A stretch of 25,000 nucleotides of DNA from Prorocentrum cordatum (lineage: Eukaryota > Sar > Dinophyceae > Prorocentrales > Prorocentraceae). The stretch covers positions 117,817-142,816 of the forward strand of contig CAUYUJ010019357.1 in assembly GCA_963575745.1 (NCBI GenBank). The letters are read 5' to 3'. Made by a program: the position numbers and the translations under genes. Numbering within the stretch: position 1 is the first letter of the stretch; each line of letters opens with the position of its first letter. Below are positions 1-8,659 of this stretch, piece by piece. Under the pieces are notes generated by a model. The model had not been told where the DNA came from and did no database searches. It saw nothing but the letters and a program-made list of their open reading frames with translations.

Positions 1-130
1 GGCCAGCCCTTGGGCAGGGGTCGAGGCTCCGGTGGCCCTGCACGGACTGAAGTCGGAGCTCTGTTTCGGGCCAGACAGAAGGGGGGGGGGTTCGCTGGGG
101 GCTGGCTTCCTTTCAAAACAACCCTGGAGG

Positions 131-196
131 CTTCCCGAAACCCTCCGAAAAGCCTCCCTGGAGGCTTGCCGGAAGCTTTCGGGAGGGTTTGGGAAG
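131..196. repeat. Imperfect hairpin (foldback)
   Basis: An outer pair of arms (131-150 and 176-196, sharing CTTCCC, AAACCCTCC and GAAA blocks with two one-base indels) encloses an inner 7-bp stem (AGCCTCC 151-157 with GGAGGCT 160-166). The inner part also forms a short direct repeat of the GGAGGCTT block. No coding potential is apparent here. Confidence 0.6.
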
Positions 197-296
197 GGCT
201 CTCGTCGCTTTAGAGGGAAACCAGTCCCGAGAGCGAGCCCTGGGCTTTCTAAGGGTGGCACAGAGGGCTGAGGGAATCAGCTCACGAAGCGGGTCT

Positions 297-450
297 TCTC
301 TCGGCGGCGACGAGAAGGGCGAATAGCCCAGGGGCGGGCACTACACGACTCGCCCGGGAGCCTTGCCGAAGACATAGATCATCGGCGCCCCTGGATACAT
401 GGATTTCTCCCCCCTGGCTATTCGCCCCTACCGTCGCCTCCGATTCTCGG
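297..450. repeat. Foldback inverted repeat with ~75 bp spacer
   Basis: The stretch at about 299-334 is complementary to 411-446 at roughly 29 of 34 positions, centred on the shared block GGGCGAATAGCC. The spacer between the arms is about 75 bp. It may be a small foldback element. I saw no target-site duplication. Confidence 0.55.
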
Positions 451-548
451 CGCCCCCCGGCGCTGGAGGCGCAAAAGTGTCGACGAGGGCGCCCGGGGGC
501 GGGGCCGAGACCAGCTGCACGGAGCAGAGTTCGTGGAGCCCCCCCTTG

Positions 549-615
549 CCCTACAGGGGGGCTCGGCCACAAGAAACCTTTTCCCTACAGTGGGGGCTCG
601 GCCACAAGAAACCTT
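549..615. repeat. 34-bp tandem duplication
   Basis: Two nearly identical units start with CCCTACAG at 549 and 583 and both end GGCTCGGCCACAAGAAACC followed by TT. They differ by one base and one indel, which points to a recent local duplication. Confidence 0.8.
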
Positions 616-869
616 CCGCAAGAGACCCGACCCTGAGACCCCAGGACGTCCATGGACGTTTGGTGTGGGAACGTCGCAGCAAAACCGTCGAAGCCCAAGA
701 AACCCTGGGCACCCTGGAGGCAAGAATCATGTTTCCTGGCATGGGTCTCCATTGTATCGCCCCCCCTCGTCCGACTGTCGACTGTGGAGGCCAATCCAGG
801 AGGGCATGCATGCCGAGCCTGGGCCCAGCTGCTTCGGGTCTGCTCATGGGGGGGGCGGGCGCGAGGAGA

Positions 870-1142
870 ATTCATTTCACCTCCTCCCCATGGCGCGTTC
901 GTATGGTGACGACGTCGGCGTGAATCTGCGTGGAGCGACCAGACTACAGTCGGGGCGTTGACCCAGGGAACCCTAAATAAGGAACGAGGCCTCTTTTGAC
1001 CAGAAGTTGAACTTCGATTCCCCATCAAAAACCAAAGGAAAACCCAAGGCAAACTGTGAAGCAATCAAGGAACACGGAGCCCCTCCCCAACGAAAAGGGT
1101 TCCTTCTTCAGGGCCCCGACTGTAGAACGACCGTGGCCTTCC
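870..1142. repeat. Dispersed repeat, copy 1 (interrupted)
   Basis: The segments 870-936 and 1126-1142 match the single stretch 3474-3594 elsewhere in the window. Shared blocks include GGTGACGACGTC, GCGTGGAGCG and AACGACCGTGGC. Copy 1 is interrupted by the inverted-repeat element at 945-1124, and copy 2 has an extra ~28 bp near 3493-3520. No coding function is suggested. Confidence 0.65.
945..1124. mobile_element. Mariner-type MITE candidate
   Basis: The ends are inverted repeats: TACAGTCGGGGC at 945-956 and its complement GCCCCGACTGTA at 1113-1124. The similarity continues inward to about 974 and 1096 (shared TGA, AGG and AACCCT blocks). Read as TA duplications flanking termini that start CAGT, this fits nonautonomous Tc1/mariner-type elements. 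The ~176-bp interior is less GC-rich than its surroundings and has no coding potential. The related locus at 3552-3577 lacks this segment and has about 10 unrelated bases instead, so it behaves like an empty site. Confidence 0.6.
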
Positions 1143-1312
1143 AGGGAGAATATCACCAGCCCCTTGGGGCGTGAGTGGCTTGGCGGGGTGCCTCTTCCAA
1201 CCCTCCACACTGGACCTGGGCGGAGGGGCCCGTGGGTCGTTCGTTAGAGCGTCCAGAATGGGCCTCGGCGAGAAGACTCAAATAATTGATGCTACTCTGG
1301 TTTGGACATCAT

Positions 1313-1615
1313 TTTTGCCTCTTGGGGGGGGAGGGGCATAATTTCGCACGACCGACACGTCCTTTGGTATCCTCTAACACGGCCCCAAGATGGCCCAGGC
1401 TCCCAAGGGTGCCCCAAGAGGCCCCCAAGAGGCGCTCATGAGGCCCCAAGAGGCCCCCCAAGAGGCGCTCAGGAGGCCCCAAGAAGCCCCCAAGAGGCCC
1501 CCAAGATGCCCTCAAGAGGCCCCCAAGAGGCTCCCAAGAGACCCAGGAGAGGCCCCCCCGAGGCCCCACAAATGGCAACCAAGACGCCCCAAGAGGCCTC
1601 GGCAAGAAGACTACA
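1313..1615. repeat. CCCCAAGAGGC repeat family, copy 1
   Basis: A leader block (GCCTCTTGGGG, then GTCCTTTGGTATCCTCT) is followed by CCAAGATGGCCCAGGCTCCC and about 200 bp of degenerate 10-15 bp units of the CCCCAAGAGGC type. It ends with AGACGCCCCAAGAGGCCTC. The same order recurs near 2848 and, partly, near 1845. The long minus-strand open frame across this area encodes low-complexity SWGPLG-like peptides and is best explained by the repeat, not by a gene. Confidence 0.7.
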
Positions 1616-1844
1616 ATACAATCATCGGTGTGACTCTGGTTTGGCCTCCTGGGGGAGGGACCCCCATCACCCTGAGATCCGATGTCGCGAAAAAATGAAA
1701 TCATAGCGAAAAATCCCAACCGGAGCCCAAGACCACGTCTTTCTGAGTCATTTTTCGAGCCGGATCGATCTATGAGAGCCCCAGGGACTAAAACGGTGCG
1801 AAAACGCCCGTTGTGAACAAATTGCAACGCCAGAATCTTAGGGT
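1616..1844. other. Noncoding spacer
   Basis: There is no recognisable gene. The stretch CTCTGGTTTGG followed by CCTCCTGGGGG near 1632-1658 echoes CTCTGGTTTGG and CCTCTTGGGGG at 1295-1330, so part of the leader of the repeat family seems duplicated here. Confidence 0.4.
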
Positions 1845-2010
1845 AAGGAATCCCCCCCTTTGATTGACCTCCTCCAACAGTGCCCCCAAGACGGCGGGCC
1901 CCGAGGCTCCGAAGGGTGCCCCAAGACGCCCCCCCGAGAGGGGGGCCAGATCGTGCCCAGCTCCGTGCCTGGCGCGTGCCCGGCGCCGTGCCCGCGTCGA
2001 GCCCGCGTCG
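1845..2010. repeat. CCCCAAGAGGC repeat family, copy 2
   Basis: It shares CCTTTGATTGACCTCCTCC, CCCCAAGACGG and GAGGCTCCGAAGGGTGCCCC with copies 1 and 3. It then passes into a short GC-rich run of CGTGCCCG-type units (about 1953-2010). It is shorter and more diverged than the other copies. Confidence 0.6.
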
Positions 2011-2690
2011 TGCCCGCCTGGTGAACACTCTGTATCCGGCGTGTCGACACTGGGCGGCAGGGGAGGGCCGTCGGGCCCCACATCGGCGATCATAGGGGCG
2101 ATTGGCCTTCGGGCCACGCGAAAGGCGGAGTTCGGAGGGTAGACCAGGCTCCCATGATTCGCCACCGAAGGGGAGGGCTGGAAGACTGCGCTGCGAAGGC
2201 TGGCGAAGCAGAGCACTGCAGGCGCCAGACAACCCAAGGTGCCGTACAGCAGCACTCCCAGAGCGCAACAAGGCCCAAGCACGCAATCGTTGTACACCTC
2301 TCCGCGCTACAGCGCTAACTCCGCCGACCCTGTCGGCGTGTGCGTATGTGAACGTTTTCTTACTCGGCGGTTCGACATGGGGCGGAAGGGGGGGGAAAGG
2401 GGGGGGTCTGGCTCCGGACCTCTGATCAGTGCGACTGTCTGCAACAGTGCGTCCCATGGAAGAAAGACTCCACCTGCTCGAAACAGGCACCAAAAACAGC
2501 CAAGACCTACCCCAGGGGGGGTAGGGGGGGTGCAGGGGCTCGCGCCGATCGGCAAAACAATGCATGAGAGCACGATCGTCTGGCGCGCAGTCGTATGTTC
2601 TTCTTTGCCGGAGAAGAAGCCCTCCCCCGCTCGAGGCTGGGGTCTTAGCCTCACCTCTTCGTAGCGCCGTGTACGTACGACTCTGCCTCG
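2011..2690. other. Intergenic stretch, no gene recognised
   Basis: Open frames exist on both strands but none shows a recognisable domain, plausible composition or continuity. G-runs occur at about 2389-2407 and 2515-2530. Confidence 0.4.
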
Positions 2691-3018
2691 TCGACCAAGA
2701 GGTGCCCAGGGGGCCCCAGGAGGTCCCCAAGAGCCCCCCAGGAGGCTCCCAAGGCAAGGCCCCTCCCCCAGAGGCACCCAAGACGCCCCAAGAGGCCTCC
2801 GCTAGACGGCCCAAAAAAAACATGTTTTCTACCAAGGTTTTGGCCACACGTTCGCCTCTTAGGGGGACCTAGTTTAGTACGGCCTTTCCTTTGAGCGATC
2901 TCCTCCACAATGGTATCAAGATGGCCCCTGAGGCTCCCAAGGGTTCTCCAAGACAGCCCCAAGAGGCCGCAAGAGGCCCCCAAGGCGCCCTGGACTCCAA
3001 GAAGCTTTCGAAAGACAT
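2691..3018. repeat. CCCCAAGAGGC repeat family, copy 3 and partial copy
   Basis: The stretch 2691-2815 holds degenerate CCAGGAGG and CCAAGAGG units ending AGACGCCCCAAGAGGCCTC, like the end of copy 1. From 2848 a fresh copy begins: GCCTCTTAGGGGG, then CCTTTGAGCGATCTCCTCC, ATCAAGATGGCCCC, GAGGCTCCCAAGGG and further CCAAGAGGC units to about 2995. Confidence 0.65.
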
Positions 3019-3055
3019 CCGAGGAGACTCCGAGAGGCATCATGAGGCATCGGGT

Positions 3056-3242
3056 ATTCCTCCTCCTCCTCCTCCTTCTCCTCCTCCGCTTCCTCCTCCT
3101 CCTCCTCCTCCTCCTCCTCCTCCTCCTCCTCCTCCTCTTGTTCTTCTTCCTCACTCGCCTAACCCTCCTCCTTCCTCCTCCCCCTCCCTCACCCCCTCTC
3201 CCTCCTCATCCTCCTCCTCCTCCTCGTCCTGCTCATCCGATT
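3056..3242. repeat. (TCC)n microsatellite
   Basis: A polypyrimidine tract on the plus strand. The purest run (about 3090-3137) has some 16 uninterrupted triplets, followed by interrupted CCT/TCC/CTC units. It is the same motif as the (GGA)n tracts elsewhere in the window but in the opposite orientation. Confidence 0.95.
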
Positions 3243-3650
3243 CCTCATCCATCCCCCCCCGTGGCGCATGACGTCCATCTTACCCGGCCTTTTATTCCAC
3301 TGCATGCTCCTTCACGTCCCTGATCAGGGCAACTCGTCTGGGTATGGCATCGTTTGTGGATGGGCTAGTGGGATTTTTTTTGTCACAGCCGCAAGCGAAG
3401 GCGCAGGCGGCGTCAAAGGTCGACCCGGGCTACGGGCGGAGCCTGGCTGGTGGGATCACGCGAAGCGTCTGCAATTCAGTCAACTCACTCCCCAGACGCC
3501 CTCTGCGCAGGCAGTTACGATATGGCACGATCGTACGGTGACGACGTCAGCGTTGAACCGCGTGGAGCGTTCAACCTCGAACGACCGTGGCTTTCCGATC
3601 GCGCAGACAAACTCGATGCCAGCCGACTACGAGGCAAGCGGCGGTTATAA
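3243..3650. repeat. Intergenic stretch with dispersed repeat copy 2
   Basis: This stretch holds the uninterrupted counterpart (3474-3594) of the repeat at 870-1142, including GGTGACGACGTCAGCG and GAACGACCGTGGC. No gene is supported; open frames here are short and compositionally unconvincing. Confidence 0.5.
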
Positions 3651-3729
3651 TTGAACGTGAAAAGTGCAGATTTTGACCCCGAGGAGAGCTGCGTCTCCAT
3701 GCGACTGCCATCCTCTGGTGGTGTCAAAT

Positions 3730-4760
3730 CGTCCTCTCATTATAATCGTCGGGAGCTCCACCCTCAAGGGAGCAACAAGCAATTCCGCGTGCGCGAAAAT
3801 GCATGCTCGCTTCAGCGCGCTCGGCGCCACAAACAGCCAGCACGGGCTGCCTCCCACAACTCCACCTCGGACTACCGCGTTGAAAACAAAACCGATGGCA
3901 ACCCCGTGATGGGCACACGTCGGCAGGAAGAAGTACAAGCCCGCCGAGGTAGGCCATGAGGTCCGCCAGGAGCTGGACGTTGCCCTCGAGCCCCACCGAA
4001 GTGATCTCGCAGACAGACACGATGTATAGATGCCGCGCCAACCCTGCATTACACTTCGCACCTGCAAACCTGCGCGTCGGCAGACCACCCTCTTGCAAGT
4101 CCTTGCGCGGGGCAGCGGGAAGACGACTGAGCACAGCCACGCCGCCCCTGGCGTTGAACGCGCCCTCGCCAGTGGACTGGGCGGGGGGGGGTTCAGGTTC
4201 TGGAACCCATGCCTCGTCATCCAAGAGCTGGTTGACATCACCCGCCTGGGCCACTGCAGGCGGCGCTCCTGCAGACAGACCAGGTGCGGGAGATTGCCCT
4301 CGCCATCCCGTCGATCGCGCCTGGCCCACCCCAGAAGTCCCGAGCTCCAGTGAGACACGCTCGCACTCCAAACTGCAACATCGCGACCTTCCTGGGATAA
4401 GGCTCCAGGCGCCAGGCCAAAGGAACAGGGCGCATCGCCCAGCCGCCGACGAGGCGCACCTGCCCCAGGGATGACTTTATCGTAGAACACTGGCACATCA
4501 GGGAAATCGCTGCCGTTTGCCAAGTTCTTGAAGGCGGCCCAAGAAGGTGGCGAAGTCCGCACCCTTGGAGACGGCCTCGAACAGATCGCGCTGCTCGTCC
4601 TCGCCCAGCTCGTCGATGGTCCGTTTGAGCACCTCTGGTCCTCCACGGGGTCCTGCTTCATCGCCCGGCACGCCCATGTCTGCATCATCCGCGTCAGGAG
4701 GGAAAGCCTTCGCAACGGCGAGCCCCCCCGCGATGATGCCCTTGAGCTACGCCCGCGCCG
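3730..4760 (-). pseudogene. Frame-broken coding-like remnant, unknown family
   Basis: Reading the minus strand from 4760 to about 3730, plausible protein sequence moves between frames. A segment at about 4745-4515 contains acidic and leucine-rich stretches (GPEVLKRTIDELGEDEQ, DLFEAVSKGADFATFLGRL) and is preceded by an in-frame stop. A segment at about 4280-3930 has AQAGDVNQLLDDEAWVPEPE and CEITSVGLEGNVQLLADL. Composition and the absence of long low-complexity runs suggest former coding DNA. I recognise no domain. It could be a decayed retroelement open frame, or exons of an unrecognised gene, since dinoflagellate introns are hard to see by eye. It lies downstream of the next coding-like piece (4990-5580) on the same strand. 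Confidence 0.3.
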
Positions 4761-4866
4761 GCGAGTCGAGGAATCGTTTGAGCCCCTCATCCTGCGCGCG
4801 CTCGGCCTTGACCTCGAGGTCTGGCACCGAGCCCACACAGGTGGGGGTCCTTTGCCATCGGCGTCC

Positions 4867-4999
4867 AAGGAGGAGGAGGAGGAGGCGGAGGAGGACAAGG
4901 AGGAGGACGAGGAGGAGGACGAGGAGGAGGAGGAGGAGGAGGAGGAAAAGGAGGAGGAGGAGGAGGGGGAGGAGGAGGAGGATGAGGAGGAGATGAGGG
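4867..4999. repeat. (GGA)n microsatellite
   Basis: A plus-strand purine tract of GGA/GAG triplets with a few GAC, GCG and AAG interruptions. In the minus-strand coding-like frame it would read as polyserine, separating two coding-like stretches. Confidence 0.95.
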
Positions 5000-5580
5000 C
5001 CGCGGTTTCCTTGAACTCACGCTGCAGAGAGACAGCTCCACTCCCCCCCCTTGCGCGGGCGTCTGCCCGACGCGCCGCGACCGATCCCTGCAGCTCCGGA
5101 AGCTGCTCCATTGTGTCATCAATCTCCGCGTCGAGCCTGGCCGGCTGCTGCTGAGCCTCGCGAAGGCCCTTGGCCACCGCGCGCAGGCGCCGCAGAGTAG
5201 CAGTGTCTGGGGACTGCGCAGGCATCGGCTGAGACTGCCGCAGGGGCCAAGCACCGCCAGCTGGGTCGAGAGAGGCGAGTGGCAGGCGAACAGACTCTGG
5301 AGCGTCGATCGCAATAGCGGAGACTGCTGCTGCAAGGCGCACCCGCTGTCCTTCATCGTCCCCTTTTAACAGCATGTTGGCACAGACCCTAAAGCACTGC
5401 GCGCGCCCTTCCACGCCAGCAAGCTACCAGCCCGTGCGATGGTTCCGCGCGAACTTTGTCAAGCACGCGCAACTCGGCATTCTTAGAATACGGGCCTCGC
5501 GTCTTGGGCCGTAGACACGGTTGTAGATCATGTTGCACGGTGATGGCATGCTCTACAGTGCGAACCAATTGTGAACGCAA
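4990..5580 (-). pseudogene. Coiled-coil-like hypothetical fragment
   Basis: The minus strand from 5580 reads VRTVEHAITVQHDLQPCL and, after a frame change near 5415, continues as MLLKGDDEGQRVRLAAAV and on to LRRLRAVAKGLREAQQQ and DDTMEQLPELQGSV before entering the serine-coding (GGA)n tract. Charged, leucine- and glutamine-rich heptad-like spacing suggests a coiled coil. No family is recognised. The frame change and the microsatellite argue for a decayed gene, but a single exon ending near the tract cannot be excluded. Its style resembles the ORF1-like remnant at 6960-8067, so a retroelement origin is possible. Confidence 0.3.
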
Positions 5581-6140
5581 CGCGCCCCCACTCGCGACGC
5601 GCCCCCGCCCCGCGCGAAAGGCAGCGGAACTCCAACATCGGGCCGCGCTTCATCCAGCCTACCCGCCAGCGCAACCGGCGCCCCGCTCGGCGTTCGCCCA
5701 GGACTTGCCGGAGGTGGCGAGGGAAGGAAGATGACGAGGAGGAGAGGAGGAGGGACTGCCTGGCCCGCGCTGGGACCCATGGGGACGGGCGGGGATTCGA
5801 CCTCTGAGCTTGGCCCGCGGGCTTCTTGATCGAGCTGGAACTCGCCTGCCTGCGACTCGGACACGGCGGGCCCCTTCGCCCCCCAGGCGAAGACCCCGCC
5901 GAGGGGCCCCGCCTTCGTCGCCCGAGTCGTCAGGGGAAAACTGGGCTCGCGACGTTGAAGTGCCTTCGGCGGCCCCGTTCAGATCCCCGAACAATTCCCG
6001 GCGCCGTTCGTCGGCGAAGACGCCAGCAGCTAGCGATTCAGGCTAGACTTGGACCCTGTTCGAAGCAACTGCTAAGGGCATCGGAGCCCGCGGGAGCTCG
6101 GGGGCCACGCGGGGCCCCCGATAAAGCAACTGCAACTGCA
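5581..6140. other. GC-rich stretch without recognised gene
   Basis: Short open frames occur in most registers, rich in Arg, Pro, Ser and Gly, with no recognisable motif. It lies between the decayed endonuclease (6150-6890) and the hypothetical fragment at 4990-5580 and may be further decayed LINE sequence. A small GGA-rich patch lies at 5728-5752. Confidence 0.35.
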
Positions 6141-6149
6141 AACAAGAAG

Positions 6150-6890
6150 TGCTCACGACAACGATAAGGCCACAACGCGGTCGCCAGGGAACGTCGAGCC
6201 GAGCTTCCACGCGTGAAATGAACGAAACGCTGGCCCTGGTGGCAAGCGCACGAATGATGCGCGTTCCTGCTCCTAGCGAGCAAGCGCACTGCGGGGGGCG
6301 CGTGAAAATCGCACCGTCGACTCTGTCTACGAAACCTACCCGTTGGAAGGTCTCGGGTGGGAACTTCCAATTCCCCGCGACGATGCACGGGGGCCGACGC
6401 TGCTGGAGTAGCGCGCCGAAACGAGCGAGATTGCGTCCGCGATCTCCCTCGCCTGAGTAGGCGTAAAAATGGCTAAAAGGAAAGAGTGCCCTTTCTGAGA
6501 GCAACCCGCTGCAGTAAATCCGTCGAGGGGGGGGGGGGCGTCAGCTGCAAGGTCCTTCCACGCCCCGTCGGCGCGCGCAAGGGAATGAACCTGCAAGTGC
6601 CTCCTGCCGAAGACGCACTCGCCCCCCTCGTCGGCGCGGGCTTGACCTGCTGCGGTCGCCCCGCTGCCCGCGCCGCGGGCGGGGTTGCAAACAGAACGTT
6701 CATATTGGCCTTGGTGGCATCTGACTTCCAATGGGAGTTGCCGGCGTTGGACTCCACGCGAGTCTCGCGCAAAGCTATGGCGCTGCAAATGGTTGCCCTG
6801 CTGATAGCGAGAAAACTCCAATACTTCTTGCTGAGCATACTCACGCCGGCAAAACATCTGCGTCTCACCACTGGATGAACGCCCAGACCC
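6150..6890 (-). pseudogene. Decayed LINE APE-type endonuclease
   Basis: On the minus strand the order of an endonuclease/exonuclease/phosphatase fold can be followed across at least two frames. Near 6850-6780 there is YWSFLAISRATIC then LRETRVES (the region of the catalytic Glu). Near 6480-6360 there is HFYAYSGEGDRGRNL, ARFGALLQQRRPP and CIVAGNWKFPPE, which aligns with the usual G-D-W/F-N...PE block but has Asn for Asp and Lys for Asn. Then come GFVDRVDGAIF, GAGTRI and VPWRPRCGL, where a family member would normally have RIDY and a PHxP/H-type ending. Key catalytic residues are therefore lost as well as the frame. It continues the ORF1-like remnant upstream (6960-8067) in the same orientation. 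No convincing reverse transcriptase was found further down the strand. Confidence 0.55.
6527..6538. repeat. G12 homopolymer
   Basis: Twelve consecutive G on the plus strand inside the decayed endonuclease. It is a likely source of length variation or of sequencing error in this stretch. Confidence 0.95.
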
Positions 6891-6959
6891 CGCGGGGGCC
6901 GTCCTCGATGCAGTCGGCGACCCCGATGACTGGCTGCGCGAGTGGCCCCCGAGCGCGTC

Positions 6960-8067
6960 TCACTTGTCTGCGCCGCGGGCCGCCGCCGCCGCCTGAGCTG
7001 CTGCGAGCTCGGCGGCGCTGGCGTGCTGCACCTCGGCGGCGATCTCGGCCTCGTCGTTCGGAACCTGGCCGGGGGCCCTGCCGCGGCTGCGCTGCTGGCG
7101 CTGCCCGCGGCGGGCTGCGCCCCCCCCGCCGCGAGGGTCGCTGCCGCTGCTGCCCCCATCGGCTGCACTTCCGCTGGCGCCTGCCGCGGTGCTGCCGTCA
7201 TTGCCCGTGCGCTTCTTGACCTGGCGCTTCACGGCGGCGTCCTGCATGGCTTGGCACGCGGAGAGCACCTCTTGAACCTCAGACGGCTCGTTGCCTACCA
7301 GGTCGCGCACGGATCGGAGGTCGGCCTCCCTCGTCCCAGGTGGCGGAGAACAAAGCCTGTCCCTTGGCGTCGGGACTGGCCGCGGTGCTCGCCGCCTCGG
7401 GCACGACACCATTTGGTTCAGCGGGTGCACGAGCTGCGGGGTGGTTGGACTTCTCGGCCTTCGCGAGGGCGAGCGCCAGGCTGCCTCTCGCCCCGCGGCC
7501 CTGTCCACGACTTCGCGTGCGCGAAGAAGTGCCTGTAGCGTTTGATCGTGCCCGGCGGCCGCTTCACGCGCGGCCGCAGTGGCCCGCCGCACCGATTCCT
7601 CTGGCGCGATCGCTTTCTCGGTGTCGATGCCGTCGTCGGTCTTGCACTTCTGCCTGCACGTGCGCTGTGAGGATGGCCCTCATCGCGGGATCGGCGGTGA
7701 CCAGCAGCGTTTGCTCGTAAGCCGCTGCCACAGGGGACGCAGTGGTTGCATAACTCGATGGCCCTGGTGCCAGCGCGAGGTAGTTGCCGTCCTGGGCGCC
7801 CTTGCCGTTCGAAAAGGCGGCCTTGGGGGGGTACAGCGCGACCTCCGCGCAGCACTTCGGGCACCGACAACGCTGCTGCAATAGAACACGATTCCACTCC
7901 TGCCGACCGCACTTCTGACGCGTAGACCATCCATTCAGAGACGGGTCGGTGGTGCTGTAGGGAGGAGCCGCGTGAAGTTGCGACTTGGTCCCTGGCTTCT
8001 CTTGGCCATGGCTAAAGAAAGATAACTGTCCTCCATAGTCAAACAGTTGGAACGATGCGAAAAACAC
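6960..8067 (-). pseudogene. Decayed LINE ORF1-like protein
   Basis: Three frames together give a plausible protein on the minus strand. From 8067 one frame has CGRQEWNRVLLQQRC then CRCPKCCAEVALYPPK, a cysteine cluster that may bind zinc, and YEQTLLVTADPAMRAILTA. A frame change near 7645 leads to DTEKAIAPEESVRRA and a heptad-like stretch DQTLQALLRAREVVDRA. Another near 7500 leads to ALALAKAEKSNHPAA, and a third near 7340 to EADLRSVRDLVGNEPSEVQ, ending at a stop near 6960 after an Ala/Gly/Gln-rich tail. A cysteine motif followed by a coiled coil and an adjacent endonuclease is the usual plan of LINE ORF1 plus ORF2. At least three frameshifts mean it is dead. It is arranged head to head with the intact LINE at 8336. 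Confidence 0.5.
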
Positions 8068-8146
8068 TGTCCCGTCTGGTGCCCCTCAAGCGCCACGGGG
8101 AGGCGAGGGCGGGCTCAAAACAACATGTTCTGAGCCGACATGGTTT

Positions 8147-8335
8147 GAAGGAGGAGGAGGAGGAGAAGCAGGACGAGGAGGAGGAACAGGAGAAGCGGGA
8201 CGAATAGGACGAGGAGGAGAAGCAGAACGAGGAGGAGGAGGAGGAGGAGGAGGAGGAGGAGGAGGAGGAGGAGGAGGAGGGAAGGGAGAGGAAGGAGGAG
8301 AGGAGGAGGAGGAGGAGGAGGAGGAGGAGGAGGAC
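8147..8335. repeat. (GGA)n tract at the LINE 5' junction
   Basis: A purine tract of GGA triplets with CAGGAC, AACGAG and GGGAGA interruptions; the cleanest part is about 8228-8280. It ends directly at the spliced-leader-like sequence, so it marks the 5' boundary of the LINE copy. Confidence 0.95.
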
Positions 8336-8357
8336 TCCGTAGCCATTCTGGCTCAAG
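8336..8357 (+). other. Genomic copy of dinoflagellate spliced leader
   Basis: The 22 bases begin TCCGTAGCCATT and end GGCTCAAG. They match the dinoflagellate spliced leader consensus (D at position 1, satisfied by T) at all but one position, 8348, where C replaces T. No splice-donor GT follows, so this is not an SL RNA gene. It is best read as the 5' end of a trans-spliced mRNA that was copied back into DNA. Confidence 0.85.
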
Positions 8358-8375
8358 CCGAATTTTGGCTCGCAG
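8358..8375 (+). other. Relic second spliced leader
   Basis: Directly after the leader copy comes CCGAATTTTGGCTCGCAG, which shares CCG and the ten-base block ATTTTGGCTC with the leader and is missing about four internal bases. A tandem of a good leader plus a decayed leader is the pattern expected after two rounds of trans-splicing and reverse transcription. Confidence 0.6.
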
Positions 8376-8398
8376 CTCGAGGGGGTGCGGGTGAGCTG

Positions 8399-8431
8399 AG
8401 AGGAGGAGGAGGAGGAGGAGGAGGAGGAGGA
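8399..8431. repeat. Short (GGA)n tract in LINE leader
   Basis: Eleven GGA triplets lie between the leader-like sequences and the GC-rich hairpin of the 5' untranslated region. It may be part of the element or mark an older insertion junction. Confidence 0.9.
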
Positions 8432-8447
8432 GTGCGCGCCGCGCGGC

Positions 8448-8503
8448 GCCCTCTCGGAGGCCACCGTCGCCTCCCTGTCTCCGAGAGGGCCGCGATTCGC
8501 GGC
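8448..8503 (+). promoter_or_regulatory. Stable hairpins in LINE 5' UTR
   Basis: A perfect 12-bp stem pairs GCCCTCTCGGAG (8448-8459) with CTCCGAGAGGGC (8479-8490) across a 19-nt loop. A second near-palindrome, GCCGCGATTCGCGGC, overlaps its end at 8489-8503. They sit about 170 nt upstream of the ORF1 start and could affect packaging or translation; this role is inferred. Confidence 0.5.
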
Positions 8504-8659
8504 CGCGCGCCTCGCGGCGCCCCCCTGGCAACGCCGGCCGACGGAGGCTGGCACAGGCGGGAGCGCTCCCGCCGCAGCGCTGCCAGGACACTGCTGCGCG
8601 TCCTGGACGCGGCACGGCTGCTGGGGAGTCACCACTCGGCTCAGCACTCGACCGAGGTG

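Noticed and set aside
583-782. A second decayed MITE (TACAGTGGGGGC with CCGACTGTCG)
   Set aside because: The terminal similarity is short, one end lies in the 34-bp duplication, and no inner inverted similarity was found.
1309-2847. A 512-codon open frame on the minus strand
   Set aside because: It is driven by the CCCCAAGAGGC repeats and GC richness, reads as low-complexity Ser-Trp-Gly-Pro-Leu peptides and shows no domain.
3645-5414. A 589-codon minus-strand frame as one intact gene
   Set aside because: It crosses the microsatellite as polyserine, and the coding-like signal lies in other frames below 4760; only the first part looks protein-like.
8110-8146. Possible leader-like or palindromic sequence GGCTCA...TGAGCC upstream of the minus-strand LINE remnant
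   Set aside because: Too little of the leader is present; the dyad is short and imperfect.
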